Positions 46,690 to 59,500 are shown, counted from the first letter of the stretch. The stretch is DNA of 64,000 bases from Pohlia nutans (GCA_022496805.1 CM040103.1:21490820-21554819), one strand, 5' to 3'. Program-made: numbers and translations. The notes: generated by a model from the sequence alone, not told the origin.

Positions 46690-47722
46690 AATAAACACCA
46701 TCCTTCGACACTATTCCTCTAGATACAACTTTTCTACTAGTATCAAGTTTCATGTCTTTATCAATCTAGGCCATAATGGTTCATCTTGGCAACATTTCAA
46801 GGAAAAATCAACAAAATTGCACGAAATTCTATTAAAAGTAATATGCTTCAATCTTCATGTTTGTTAAAATGGATTTTTTAAAAAGAAATTGGCACATTGT
46901 CCACATGCCAATCTCAAAACCTCGTATCTATACCTATCCTAGTTCATGGACTTTGTACAATTGAATTTTGTAATTTTGGCACTTTGAAACATGGCATTTT
47001 TATGAATATGACCACTATAGCAAATCAATTATATGTCAACATGTTGTGACATAATTTCACGCATAATTCATGGCAGGGTTGTCTTACTTGACTCCACTAG
47101 ATAAAGTGTTGAACTCAACGTCAAAAACGCCATGCAGACCTTCCCATTTGTCAAACAAGAATATTCATAAAATATATTCGAAATATTCTAAGATGTTCAA
47201 GAATATTTCATCCAAAAAGTGTAACTTACTTGACACTGGTCTAATTGGACAATTGACATCAAGTTGGAAAGCAGTGTCAGACGTAACAACCCTACTTTAG
47301 GAGTTGTAATTATCAACCCTTCAAATCCGTACAATAGATTCCAATCACGAATTGGACTCCCTCTGCTACTCCACAATCCACATGCCCATTTCACAACACA
47401 TAACAATTGGTATCAAATTTTGAAATTTTGTAGGCAAATAGGCTGGTTCAACTTTAATATTGTTTTTGGAATTTTTCATTTTGACATTGCAAATGTTTCT
47501 CGAGATTCTCTTTTTCACCGTACTAAGTAACATTTCTCGTGAAAGAGTTTTCAAAAATTTCAAACTTTCATTTTGAAAATTAATTTGTGTCTGACCAGCT
47601 ATGGTATCGTGATGAAATAGGATACTGCAAATCTGGCATGGTAAGTTAAATGAACACACCAAGACTTTACTGGGTACATTGTATGGTGGCTTTGCCACCC
47701 CAAGGCTCTACAATTTGCTAAG
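46690..47722. other. No recognised feature
   Basis: AT-rich with short overlapping frames on both strands (47070-47700), none with a recognised domain. Confidence 0.4.
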
Positions 47723-48271
47723 TTAACCCCTAAGCTCCCGAGCGACCATTTTCTGGTCGCTGCCCGGAAAAAACGGGCTGCCCGGAACAAAAAAATCTTT
47801 TTTTGAAAAATAAAAAATATTTTAAAATACTGCATCAAGTCTACTTTCCAACCCAATTTGAATTATGGCAATCCGAGTTAAACTCCACCCGGGAGAATTT
47901 TTCAAAGTAGATCACCTCAACATTGTCTTAGTGTTATAAAAGTTTCTATTTGGGGAAAGTAATGATGATTCCTCCATCGTTTCTCTTGCTTTTTTGAAGT
48001 TTACGATAGATAGCCCAACTTTAACCAATCGTACTAAATTTTGAACTCTAAAATTGAAAATTATAATTTATACAAATTTTCGAAGGTTAATGCTTTTAAA
48101 TTCATTAAAAAATGATCTAAAGATTATTTAGGAAGTTTGACCATACGGATAATTTGTAAAGATGATACTCTACATTTTGTCTATTGAGCCAACCTTCATC
48201 AAACATATGGAAGGCACATATTATAACACATCTATGTTTTGTCCAATACCCCTCGGGCTTTTAGGGGTTAA
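47723..48271. mobile_element. TTAA MITE, family C copy 3
   Basis: Best preserved family C copy in this orientation: ttaacccctaagctcccgag to cgggcttttaggggttaa. Very similar to 6687-7218 (inverted). Confidence 0.92.
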
Positions 48272-48870
48272 GTGAAAATTTGTCCTACCACTGCCCCTGT
48301 ATCAAAGCTTTATATTGAGTTTTCATCTATATTCATTTACAAACCTCTGATTTGTCATTCCTCGTTCCAATATAAGGATTAACAATCAGTCAAGGTGTAC
48401 ACAATATAGAGAATAAGGTAGTTTCCTCATTCCCATAGATAGGTTAGAAAGAGATATGGAATTGAGTAATGTGGCCAGCTCTTGAAGAAGCACAGTGAGT
48501 GTCTTGGAAAAGCTCCAATCCATCAAAACCTCGAAAATTCATAACTTTTTCATATAATATCCGAATGATACATATTTTAGTGAGTTGGAATCCTCTTCAA
48601 AATGAGGACAATACTCACAACTTTCTTTTGTTTACCTTGTAACAGTTTACAAGTGAAACCCACGAGAATGGGGAAAACTACCTTACAGAAAACGAAGAAC
48701 TTAAAATGACGATGAACTTTCTTCTATGCACAAACACTACAGGGGAGGGGTCGGTCGTTTTTCATTCCGTTTTTGAGTGAAACTGCGCCACTTCTCATTG
48801 TGTCAGAGAAGGTGAGTGCGGAAAGCATCCCGCGGTGGCCGACACTTTCCGGACTCGCAACGACGGGTTG

Positions 48871-51800
48871 TCAGTTGCGAGCGTACAAATGCAAAGGCAA
48901 GCGGGGTTTGAGGAAGTAACTCCGGAGCGGGTGCTTCATGGTCAATGCAAGGCCAAAGCACTCCTCAATGCTAATGGTCTTGGGATCCATTCCTTCGGGC
49001 AACGACCACTCGAAGCTTTGACACAAGTACGCGAGGGCCAGTTTCACAACACTGTATCCCAGGGGCATGCCGGCGCAGATCCTTCTTCCCGCTCCGAATG
49101 GCAGCAGATTGAAGCTCTGCCCCTTGTAATCCACTTTCAGGTTGGGGCTCTCCATGAACCTCTCGGGGTTGTACTCCTCGGGCCGATCCCACACCTTGGG
49201 ATCCCGCCCAATCGCCCACGTGTTGAGGAAGATGCGCGAGTGCGCGGGGATGTCGTAGCCGTTGATTTGCGTCTGTCGAGCACATTCGTGAGGGAAGAGA
49301 AGTGGGGATGGTGGGTGGAGCCGCGAGGTTTCCTTGAAGATGGCCGTGAGGTACGGCAAGTTCGGCATGTCCTCCTCTTGGACGAAGCGCGAGGTGCCCA
49401 CCACGGCGTCGAGCTCGCTTTGCACCTGAAGGTATATCATTGTTAGTATTAGACCAATCAAGTAAGAAGTAGCTAACAAATGTTAAGAGTGGTTAGCTTA
49501 AAATGTGCCAGCACCTACCAATTAAGAGCAGTTAGTTGGTAACAATGTTGAGTTAACTCATGTCCGCATCTACTACCAATAGTCAACCCCTAAGCGTACA
49601 AGGAGTCCCAAGGGGCTATATTTGTTATTTTTTTTTTCTTCAACTAAACGTTGATTTTCACCTAGTTCCTTATTTCAAATGAAAATAGTCCCAACTAAGA
49701 AAGTGTGGGTACTATCTTCTACTTTCTAGTCCAATTCTACCATCCTTCAAAAAAACTTTAAAGCATCCAAGTTAACCCCTAAATGTACCAACCCTTTGTA
49801 TAGAAGTAGATGCTGGCCTCAAAAAGAGATATTAGCATGGCTCAAATGTACATGAGGTGTACATGAGAGGACCATTGCAAGCATAAAATCTACCCAACAA
49901 ATTTGACATACTTGCATTTGGAGGCCTCTCCAATATTATCAACAGCTCCCCATCACAAGAGATTTGTCGTAATTGGTAGAGAATTTAATAGGCTTACAAA
50001 GGTGGCTTGGATGAAAGTCATCTGAGGTTGTATGAGAAAGTTACAAGGCTTTGAATTTGTTCGTGATCCAGATTCTTGATGCTGGGATGTTTAGGGGTTA
50101 AGGGTTAAGAGCATCCAAGTCAGGAAGTGACGAGGTGGTAGCAAGCACCCACTACACAACTTGGTGAGCCCATAAAGTATTCTATCTAGCATAGCCTATG
50201 ACACATGTCACACATTAGTCGAGTCTTATTTTGAGTACACAATTGAGAATAGAAAGAGATGAGGGGGAATTCTCTACAGAGATTGGTAACACCGCAAAGA
50301 TTGTGTGCATAGGAAAATACATTACAGGTTGTAGCCTTAGGGTAACCTTGCCGCTTAGAAACAATCTGAAGCTGCCACAACTGGTCCTGATTTCCTAGAT
50401 CCTAGAGTAGGCTATGTGATTGTTTTTGTCTTTGAAATGATACTAAATTGAAAGCCACGGGGAAGTAGAAATGAAAGAGAAGGAGAAGTGTGTGAACGAA
50501 CCTTGCGCATGATATTAGGGTTGCGGAAAAGCTCCGCCATGGTCCACTCCACCATGGTCGCCACGGTTTCCGTCCCGGCCAGGATCATTTCCAAGATGAC
50601 GCACTTGCGAGTGCGGTCGTCGATTTCCGTGTTGTCATCGCGTTGAAACTCCAGCACCACGTCCACCAAGGTTTTCTCGGCTTCGTCTTTGGGGGGAGGA
50701 TTCGCCCGGCGCCGGGCGTCCAGGAGCGATTGGAGGTACGCATCCATTTTTTTCCCGATCGCAGCCATGTTGCGCTCCTCGCTGCTCCATGCTGTCAGTG
50801 GGCGAAGAATGGGGAAGAAATTTGCAAGAGAGACGTTTGCGCAGCTGCGGACGACGTCGTTTATCAGCTTCTGAACCTCGCGGCCTTCTGTTGCCTGGTT
50901 CTTCCCGTGGTACCTGATCACGCAGCCACCATCAAATCCATGTCAAAACTTGGAACTCGTAAGGTAACGTACACACTAAGGTGGTTACCCCATTCCCAAC
51001 TGAATAAGAAATACGGATATGAGACATTGATATTATTTAGTACTATTATTTTTTAGAGTTAGGCAAGAAGAAATAGATTCCAACACAAGTTGAAACATAA
51101 TTTTTGGATGAAGAATGAATTAGTTATGAATTTTCAAAGTTGAAGTATGACACATCCCATTCACCTCATATAGGTAGAGCTCTTTCTGTCTAAAGAAGAT
51201 TTGTATTGCACACACTAAAGATGCTTAAATCAACAACAACAAATCCATAACCACACTTACATATACTAAAACCAACAAGAGAGAACCCATTACCAACTGG
51301 AACTCATGCTACAACCAACATCATTGCAGCATTGATTGCAGAAAATGCTCCTAGCTGTTGGTTTAAGGCTCCAGTTGGGAATGGGGTAACCACCCAAAAC
51401 ATTTACCGACTCTGGAATGGCTCATGGCAGTGAGAAGCGACCTAAACCTAATTTAGACACTTAAAAATTAAGTTTGTTAAACTGGTCAATTTTTGAAAGG
51501 TTTTTGTGAAGGAGATTTAAAAGCAACTGAGTATGTTGTATTTAGACATTATACACAAAAGTTATAAAAATACAAAGCCATTTTGATAGTTCTTCAATCT
51601 TGATACCAATTGTAGATTCTAGTTTGTTTATTATTGAAAGAACAGGGACAAACGAATTGCTGAAGAAGAGAAGGTTTCAATTTTTTTTCACTATGACATA
51701 CTTTACATATGTAAGAAATGTGCTATATAGTCAATGTCAAGAGTAGTGAGGCAAGTGTGTATGCTAGAAATTCTAAAATGTCATTCTAGAGAAAGGTCAT

Positions 51801-54800
51801 GTTCTAGTGCATGACTGTCCTTTGTTTCCAAATGGTTGTGATTCATTCCCACTTCCAATTGATAAAGTGGAAGATATCTAAATCTTAAGGACTTGCTTAT
51901 CCACAACAATTCATCTGTTCATACGTTGACTCATTTTACACGATGGCCATTGATTTTGGATGGACATCAGGGTTGTCTAAGTGGTCTACAACTACCCTCT
52001 TTGGAATTGCATTGAAAAATTCTTACATAGCGATCTGTTCTAGCACTCTCCTTGGCTAACCAAAGAAGTTGTTTGCTACAGCGTTCATCAAAAGTTGCTC
52101 TTCTGTACACTAACCCTTAAAAGGTCCAGATTCGCCATTCCGGCCGGTATTATACAACCGTATTTCATTGTATTTGGAATGGAATGGTTCTACACCTCCT
52201 ATGAGTTTCATATCAAAAGTGAAGTTAAAATTCATGTATACATGGTCTTAAAGCTATTGGGATCTCAATTTGGAACTTTCTACTTACAACAAATATCAAG
52301 TGTACGGCAACGTATCTACTATCCTCAAGGACCTTCAAGGGCTAAACTACCATTTTTAGCATGAGAAATGTACAAAAGTAAAAAAAATTATCTTTTTCAG
52401 ACCACTATGCATCGTAACATGTTTCGACACATACTTTGCAGCTTGACCATCCCCTAATTCAAACTTGGTATCTCAACAGAGTTGGTTCTTTTATCCAAAA
52501 CTCTCTGGAAACATCTCTTTGAGCAAAATCACACTCTCCTTTGTATTTAATGAAAATGGTATTGAAACCTAGTAGCACAAATTGATTCAATTTTTTTAAG
52601 AAAATGTTACATGTAGCTTTCTTTTTGGTTGTGACCCATGAAAAAGAGGATGTGGATGACGGAAAAGCTAATGTGAAACTTCAGGAGTGCTAGAGGTGCT
52701 ACCAAGTTACGGTTTACACTACTGGTACCCAACATACATGAGTTCAAATCTTGGCATGTAGAAAGTGTCGAATCACATATGATGTTGCATTGGAGAGTGA
52801 GACTCCTGCTATCAAAAAGGAATTGTCCTAGTTTTTGGCATTTATTTTTATTTTTTGAGATAATTGTCCTATGTTTTATAATTCAAACGTGAGCCCTATC
52901 CACTTCAAATAGGACGGACAATGAGAGTGACACAAAAACTACATACGGCTATTAAAAATAGGCCATTTTTTGAGTAATGAGACGTTAAATTAAAACACGT
53001 CAAAAATTAGGACAATTATTTCCGGATAGAGGGAGTACTGGAGTGTGATATTGGAGAGTGTGATAATAACGAGTTCCGATTGTACTCAACCTTTAGTTAG
53101 AAAACACTACAAGGAGAAGGCGTCACTTTTCACTCCTTCTGTTAGTCAAACGTCTCCACTTCGCACTCACAAGTTTTTTGGTTGGACTTCATGAGTGCGG
53201 TTCGTCAAGTAGGACAAGCGTGTACAAGGAAAAACAAGAATCCTCCAAAGTGAGAAATGACACCTCTGCTTGTAGTGAAATAAGAAAAGGGAGAGGGAGA
53301 GGGACGGACCTTTTGCGGCAGACCATGTAGGTCATGACGTTGTTAGCCATGGGGATGAACGCCATGCTTCGCAGGTCGATGGATTGTCGTCCACCAGCGG
53401 ACTCTTCCCACAAGGTGCGCACCATGACCTGCATCTCCTCCGATCGGGAAGCTTTGAAATACTCCATGCGCTTAGCCGACATCATCTCCATGGTATACAA
53501 CCGCCGCACGTTCCGAAAGTAGGGACCCAGTTGCACGCCCGCGCACCCGTGGCTGCGTCCCTGCTCATCCGGCGTGTATGCAAAGTACTTACTACTCAAA
53601 AGCGCAGGTGGACGCGCCGCAAACACTTGATCCTGGACATCAATAACAACAAACATATTTAACTGAGCCCCAAAAAAATCACTGCTCTTTTCACCCTTAA
53701 CCCCTGAAGGACCAAGAAGCTCAAATTGGGTTGGGTCTCATATTGGTTTAGCATTTTTGCGCAAGTCCTGTATGACCTTCCTTTAGTTCAAATTTATTTG
53801 TGTTTTGACCAACATATACAATGTTCTTCACTGATTCCGATGATATAAAACTTCACCCCATCTGAATTGCGTTTTTCACAATACAATCAATTAAATTTGT
53901 CGTTTTGAAACCATGAATCCTTGGTCCTGTAGTAGGGGTCAAATGACCAAGTATTCATGGTTTTAAACTGTCAAATGGTGAAATATCAATAATTTAGATG
54001 GGACCAAATTTTATATCAATGAAGAACGTTTCATGTGTTAGTCCTGTACCACCACAACAGCAACAACAAACATTTAATTGAGCACTGAAAGCAGGTCACT
54101 GATTCTTCACCCTTAACCCCTAAAGGACCAAGGATTCATGGATACAAAATGTCAAATTCAATTGATCATATTGATCATATAATTTAGATCAGATGAGCTC
54201 GAATTTTTCAACACCAGAAATATTGAAGAACAATGCATGTTTTGGTCAAAAAATAAATAAATTTGAACAAAAGGACGTCCACATATGATTTTCTCAAAAT
54301 TGCTAAAAAAGACATGAGGCCCAATTTGGGCTTGTTGGTCCTTCAAGGGTTAAATGATCAAGTATTCATGGTTTTAAAATGACGAATTCAATTGATCATA
54401 TTGTGAAAAACCAATTATCTAAATCTATGGGACCATTTCATGTGTTGGTGAGAAACAAATAAATTTGAACAAATGGAAGTCCACACAAGACCGTTAAAAG
54501 AACATGAGGCCGGCCCAATTTGGAGTTCTTGGTCCTTTTATTAGGGTTTAAGAAATTACAATGCAAACTCACAATTACAAAACTCAATTAGACATATTTC
54601 CACGTGAATTTGGCCATGGCAACTTGACCTTTTCTATTGACCACAACGTGTAGTGATAGCTCTTGCAATCTCATTGGCTCCCTAAAGATTGCCTCCTACA
54701 CATCGTTAGTAGGAGTTGAGTTCATGATTTCAAAAGCGAAAAATTTATTGTCTCTACCCACAAGGGGGGAGACTATGAAAATGCTTCGTTTTCAGGAGTT

Positions 54801-57541
54801 ACACGACTGGACAGTAAAAATAAATTTGGTGTAAATACGAAGGTAGAAACTACGCGACTAGCCCCTGTTTCCTTTGAAGTGGTTCATTCCCTACCACACA
54901 CCGCTACTTAGTTCATAGTAGCAGTTAGAAATAGCAATCTGAAAAGAATACATAAAAAGTTTACATTCACTATAGAATTTGAGCACTCCCTTCAAACAAC
55001 AAGCCATCACATTGTCTTCAATTTGGATTCTTTCAAGGAATCAAAACTGGGAGGATCATGGCAATTAGCCTTTCAAACAGTAGAGTAAAAAGGGGGTTAA
55101 GGTTTATTCCTCATTAACCCATACAGCGTACTCCAGGAAATCGGGACAAGCTATGGCAACGTCAGATTGGTTCTAAGCAGTAAAGTTACAACCTATAATT
55201 TATTTTTCTATGCACACAACCTTTGTAGAGAATTCTTCATCTTTTTCAATTCTCAATTTTCCATAATGTACTCAAAATAAATCTCTACTAATGTGTGACA
55301 TGTATCATAGGCTATGCTAAATAGACTCGTAAGGTGATGGTCAGATATGGGTACCCCTCCTAAAATAGTGTGATTTCTGAGAAATGCTTTTTTGCTAAGA
55401 AAAAACATTGGAAAATTACAAAAATTAGAGGCTGTTATAGATACCAGAGCTGCAACTATGTACATGGTGTTCACAAGGAACTTTGACCAATTCATTGCCA
55501 AAAATTTTTTACTGCCAAACTGCAATTTATAGGAAGTTTTGCAAGTGATTGTTCAATTCACCAAGAATTCACCATCATTCTTGTACCATTTACTACTTGG
55601 TGAATGTATCAAGGTGCCTTGTGGTTAAAGATGAAATTTCTAGCACACATAAACATAGTTAGACATAAGTCACTATGTAAGACGCGTAAAAATGGTACCC
55701 ATATCAAGCCATTCCCCCCCCCCCCCCCCCCCCTCTGCTTGTCGTGATAGAGTACTCAATCTAAAAGCATCCTCACTGCAACTCATGTATTTTGTATTTG
55801 GAAAGGGATGAATTTGTTCTCGATTTCTAAATACAGTACTAGATGCTACACCGCGGAGTCTTCGAAAAGTAAAACTGCAAACCTTATTTTAGCATGTAAA
55901 ACTGCAAACCCTTTTCAAACCCTAATTCAACACTTCGAAATCGTCGCAAAGGTGAAAACAAATAAAAAAATCTGGTAAAGAGATCGATGCGGATAGCAAC
56001 TTTCAATGACCCTGGAAAATGAAGCAAGTATGTAGGATTCAGGATCCATTACTAAATTTTTCCCGGATACGAGACTGCGGTGCGAGGGTTTTTACTGCTA
56101 AACGGATGAACTTCATGCAAATACATATACGGGAACCCTCGCAGTGAGGATGCTCTAATACAGAATTCACTAATAGGAAATGTGTCGTTTTTCACTTATC
56201 ATAAATGAAAAAAGGAATGAAATCACGCCAGACACATGGGTTGCGCCGATCCTAGTGAGTGGTTTTAGTCACAAGAAGACAGAAATCTAGGCACAATATT
56301 CCGTCATTGGTTGATGTTTCCACAAAGTGGAGAATGAAAAATGACAGTTCTGCTACTACACTAAATAGGTAGATTAGTGTTAGATACACTAATTTACATA
56401 AACATGTTGTAAGTTTTTATTGTTGACCAATTTTTTATTGTTGACCAATTTGTTTACCCTCTATATTGGTCAAGATGGGGCTCTTTCAATAGTATTGGAA
56501 TCAATGTCTTTGGTAATTTTTTGTCAAGAGTAAAAATCTATAATATTTTCAAATCTTATAATTATCTAACACTAATCTACCTATTTAGTGTAGTGAGAAT
56601 TGTACTCCCTCCGTCCCAAAGTTATTGTCCTAGTTTTCGGCAGATTTTTTTTTGCAATACTTGTCCTATGTTTTATACTTCAAACGTGAGCTTCATCCGC
56701 TTCAAACAAGGCGAACAACAAGAGTGACACAAAAACTACATACTATTATTGAAGATAGACCAGTTTTGGAGTACTGAGACAATTTTTTTGGCAAAAAAAT
56801 GTGTTAAATTAAAACACGCCAAAAACTAGGACAAAAACTTTGGGATGGAGGGAGTAGTAGAATTGCATGGTACTCCCCTCCGTCCCAAAGTTGTTGTCCA
56901 ACTTGTTTGCTTGGTATTTCTTTGAGCCAATTTCATTGATCATATTGTAAGAAACATGATTAAAAAAAGGTTCCAAATTATGTCATTAGAATGATTGAAG
57001 AACATTGCATGTGTTCATTGCAACCTAAATAAAATTAGCCACAAGGAAGTATTTTTTTGACCTACTTAAAAACGCACTTTCAAACATGACTTTCAACATG
57101 ACAATAACTTTGGGACGGAGGGAGTAGTAGAATTGTGCATACCTGCGTCATGAGGACCTCCTTCATGGTGGCGGGCGAGGCGACGATCATGGCGGGCGTA
57201 GCGCCCAACTGGAAGTGCACGAGCGGCCCGAACTTCTGCGCGAGCTCGGCCATGTGGCGGTGCGGCATGTCCGTCAGAAACGGCAGGTAGCCCAGCACGG
57301 GAACCCCGCGGGGCCCCGGCGGAAGGTTGAGCGGCTTCTTGCAGCTCGCCACCAGAACCGGCACCGCCATGGCCACCAGCGCCACGCCCACCACGTACCT
57401 GCCGTCGTTCACCAGGAAGTGCATTCCCAGCGCCAGCAACACCCCGCCATACGCCACCTTCCCCATCTGCGGTCCCATCGTCGATACTTTCCTCGACCGG
57501 TAATTACTCCGGGACCGTTTCCTGCTCAGGATCGACTGCAT
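48871..57541 (-). CDS. Cytochrome P450, CYP71 clan (A-type)
   Basis: Four exons: 57143-57541, 53310-53632, 50502-50913 and 48871-49425, 562 aa from the first Met (541 from Met22, ATG at 57476-57478). It is a haem monooxygenase expected to be anchored in the ER by the N-terminal hydrophobic stretch just before the proline hinge LNLPPGPRGVPVLG. I-helix AGTET lies at about 353-357, ExxR as ETSR (410-413), then YNPERF and the haem loop FGAGRRICAG, with the axial Cys near 495. The last intron, just before VQSELDAVVG, is at the conserved A-type position. The C-helix motif WxxxR reads FRNVR (172-176), with Phe for the usual Trp. The substrate is unknown; I would not assign a CYP family number. Introns of 3.5, 2.4 and 1.1 kb are crowded with MITEs. 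The leader and first codons are triplicated in tandem upstream. Confidence 0.93.
49772..50101. mobile_element. TTAA MITE, family E
   Basis: ttaacccctaaatgtaccaa to gggatgtttaggggttaa, in P450 intron 3. A decayed inverted relative lies within 32944-33362. A further CCCCTAAGCG end occurs at about 49585. Confidence 0.85.
50930..52105. other. P450 intron 2, unassigned part
   Basis: AT-rich intron DNA; no element ends recognised. Confidence 0.4.
52110..52345. mobile_element. Family B MITE flanked by CTAA
   Basis: Both flanks read CTAA instead of TTAA (ctaacccttaaaaggtcc and ccttcaagggctaa). The body matches 18723-18937. It lies in P450 intron 2. Confidence 0.82.
52822..53038. mobile_element. Stowaway-type MITE, decayed left end
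   Basis: Body and right end (agagggagta) match 56605-56854, sharing cttcaaa-agga, gagtgacacaaaaactacat and ttaaaacacg. Only the right end is clear. Confidence 0.75.
53697..54551. mobile_element. Cluster of four family A MITEs
   Basis: P450 intron 1: an inverted copy at 53697-53942; a truncated copy at about 53940-54050; a full copy at 54113-54353; and a copy at 54350-54551 that begins at the TTAA closing the previous one. Confidence 0.82.
54560..55337. other. P450 intron 1, unassigned part
   Basis: No element ends or frames recognised. Confidence 0.4.
55338..55733. mobile_element. GGAATGGCC-ended element plus C20 tract
   Basis: Third copy of the element at 41484-41735, ending cccatatcaagccatt and passing directly into a run of 20 C at 55714-55733. 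Confidence 0.7.
55765..56155. mobile_element. Harbinger-like MITE with TAA duplication
   Basis: Inverted ends AAGCATCCTCACTGC and GCAGTGAGGATGCTC, flanked by TAA on both sides (55762-55764 and 56156-56158). Confidence 0.8.
56168..56600. mobile_element. CACTA-type MITE interrupted near its right end
   Basis: Relative of 36844-37047 from CACTAATAGGAAATGTG to TGCTACTA, where the element at 56359-56595 is inserted; the remaining GTG follows it. Confidence 0.8.
56359..56595. mobile_element. TA-targeting MITE nested in CACTA MITE
   Basis: Ends CACTAAATAGGTAGATTAGT and its complement (about 28-bp inverted repeats), flanked by TA on both sides. Removing it with one TA restores the expected CTACTAGTG end of the host MITE. 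Confidence 0.85.
56605..56854. mobile_element. Stowaway MITE
   Basis: CTCCCTCCGTCCCAAAG and CTTTGGGATGGAGGGAG with TA flanks. Confidence 0.93.
56873..57124. mobile_element. Stowaway MITE beside the intron 1 splice donor
   Basis: CTCCCCTCCGTCCCAAAG to CTTTGGGACGGAGGGAG with TA flanks; the end lies 18 bases inside the intron from P450 exon 1. Confidence 0.93.
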
Positions 57542-58280
57542 CGATCTGGACTCAGGTCACAAAATCGCTACCAGTTAGAAGGTTACACTGAAAGGATTAA
57601 TCAAAGGATCTTCAGCAACCCCTACTTGATTAATCAAAGGATCTTAAGCAGCCCCTCTCAACAAACTATCATGATTCCGTTGCTTAGACAAATCCAATTT
57701 CAAATAACGCTCTCAGCCTGAGATCCAAACCAGGCCTAGATTTCCGGTACTCTTCTTGTATATCTTGACACTTAGTTTCAGAACTATCAATAGTTAGTTT
57801 CAAAACTTTCAGACCCAATCCGAGGCCGTTTCCTGCTCAGGATCGACTGCATCGATCTGGACTGTCACAAAATCAAAGGATCTTAAGCACCCCCTCTCAA
57901 CAAACTATCATTCCGTTGCTTAGACAAATGCAACGGTCTAAGCCTGAGATCCAAACCAGGTCTAGATTTCCGGTACTCTTCTTATATATCTTGACACTTA
58001 GTTCCAGAGCTTTCAACAACTTGACACTTAGTTTCAGAGCTATCAATAGTTCTAAGTTTCAAAACTTTCAGACCCGATCCAAGGCCGTTTCCTGCTCAGG
58101 ATCGACTGTTACGAATTAATTAAAGGATCAGTACCGATCGATCGATCTTCTCTCAACAAACTATCATTCCATTGCTTAGACGAAATCTCTATCGCCACGT
58201 ACAGAGCCAAATTAACCAGGCCTAGATTTCGAAAGTTCATAATTGAAAATGATCTGAGCGGTTCAAGCTTTCCGGTACAG
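57508..58280. repeat. Triplicated P450 leader segment
   Basis: Three tandem copies (about 57508-57826, 57827-58085 and 58086-58280) share ccgtttcctgctcaggatcg, caacaaactatca, ttgcttagac, cctagatttc-type blocks and caaaactttcagaccc. The first copy includes the first codons of the P450. Confidence 0.9.
57787..57852 (-). promoter_or_regulatory. Possible upstream ORF copying the P450 start
   Basis: The second leader copy keeps the start codon: a 21-codon frame begins MQSILSRKRPR, whose first nine residues equal the P450 N-terminus, and then stops at TGA. The third copy has lost the ATG. If the transcript begins upstream of 57852, this would be an upstream ORF. Confidence 0.55.
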
Positions 58281-58314
58281 ACTCTTCATATACACTTCAC
58301 AGGGAGCTCATATG

Positions 58315-58463
58315 TGTTGATTCCCCGTGAGTGTCACTTTCCCTGTGATTTCGAGTTTTGACATGTCTACAAAATCACCTACTAACTTAAGCTTAGTCAC
58401 CTACTTGTAGAAGGAAAGTTCTGAAGCTCAGTGGGGAAAGTGACACTCAGAGGGGAATCAACA
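58315..58463. mobile_element. TIR MITE upstream of the P450
   Basis: TGTTGATTCCCCGTGAGTG and a right end ending ggggaatcaaca are inverted, with similarity continuing through gtgtcactttccc. Confidence 0.75.
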
Positions 58464-58469
58464 AAGGGA

Positions 58470-59500
58470 AACCATAGTAAGTGAACTTAGTTTCAGAACT
58501 TTGTGATTATGTCTAAGGACAAGTCAATGCAACCAAGCAATTCTTCGGCGTAACTTTGCAATGAACGTGACACTTGATTCAAGAGTCTGAAGTTCCTGCT
58601 GACTTAATCCTTTTCGTCGTAAGGCTGCTTTCTTTAACCTGGGGCTAAAATCCTCAGTCTTTCCGGTACTCTTCTCTTCGATCAATGCAACTTACTACAT
58701 GACTGAGTGTGCAGGTTTTGCAATCTGACTAATTAATATTTGGCATCTTAGGTACAAAAATGACAAAGAAAAGTTGATATGAAACTTACCAATTGTGATT
58801 TTTCGGTACCAGGTCGATCAATTGCATACCTTCGATTCAAGCAGATATATATGTATGAAGCTCCTTGTGTCAATAGTGTGTGTACTAACGGCTCTAGAGT
58901 TACTTTTCACTGAGGAGAATGAATGTGTGCTGCATTATATGAAGCGTGATTTAATTTGTGTGCGCCATTCCTGTGTTGACCAGGACTATCTACTTCTAAA
59001 ATCCAATGAAAAGCTGCCGAAATCTTTCCCAAATCAGTTCTTATATTTGTGACTTAGAACTAAGCGATACCCGGAGTATATGCAGTGGCGCAGGGTAATT
59101 TTATTTTTTTGGAGAATTGCAAAAATGTAATATAAAATGCAACTAAGAGGGATATTTTGGACTTGATGTATGAATAAAGAGATAATTTAGCATCTTTGCT
59201 ATTCTTCCATGGCATCAAGAGCAATCCAGGCTCCTTGGATGCTCTTTTCATATTAATACATGGGTAATATCAAGGTAATACACGTGTGCTACCTAAGTGT
59301 TACTTAAGCAATACATGGGTGATACCTAGATTTAAAGAGGCTACACACCTTGACTCTATGTAGGAAATCTAGCAATTATTCCAAAAACAAATTCTAAGTT
59401 TTATGTAGCAATTTGGCAATAATTAGCCCAAAACATTTTTGCTATTGTGACAGAGTTAGTAAGGTAAGTGATCCAATTGTGACTCTTTCCCAAAGCTGAC
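58470..59500. other. No recognised feature
   Basis: AT-rich. An 85-codon frame at 58795-59052 (+) has no recognised domain. Confidence 0.4.

Noticed and set aside
48835..49446. 203-codon plus-strand frame
   Set aside because: Antisense of P450 exon 4, which carries the haem-binding motif.
57215..57721. 168-codon plus-strand frame rich in His and Arg
   Set aside because: Antisense of P450 exon 1 and the repeated leader; composition is an effect of the GC-rich opposite strand.
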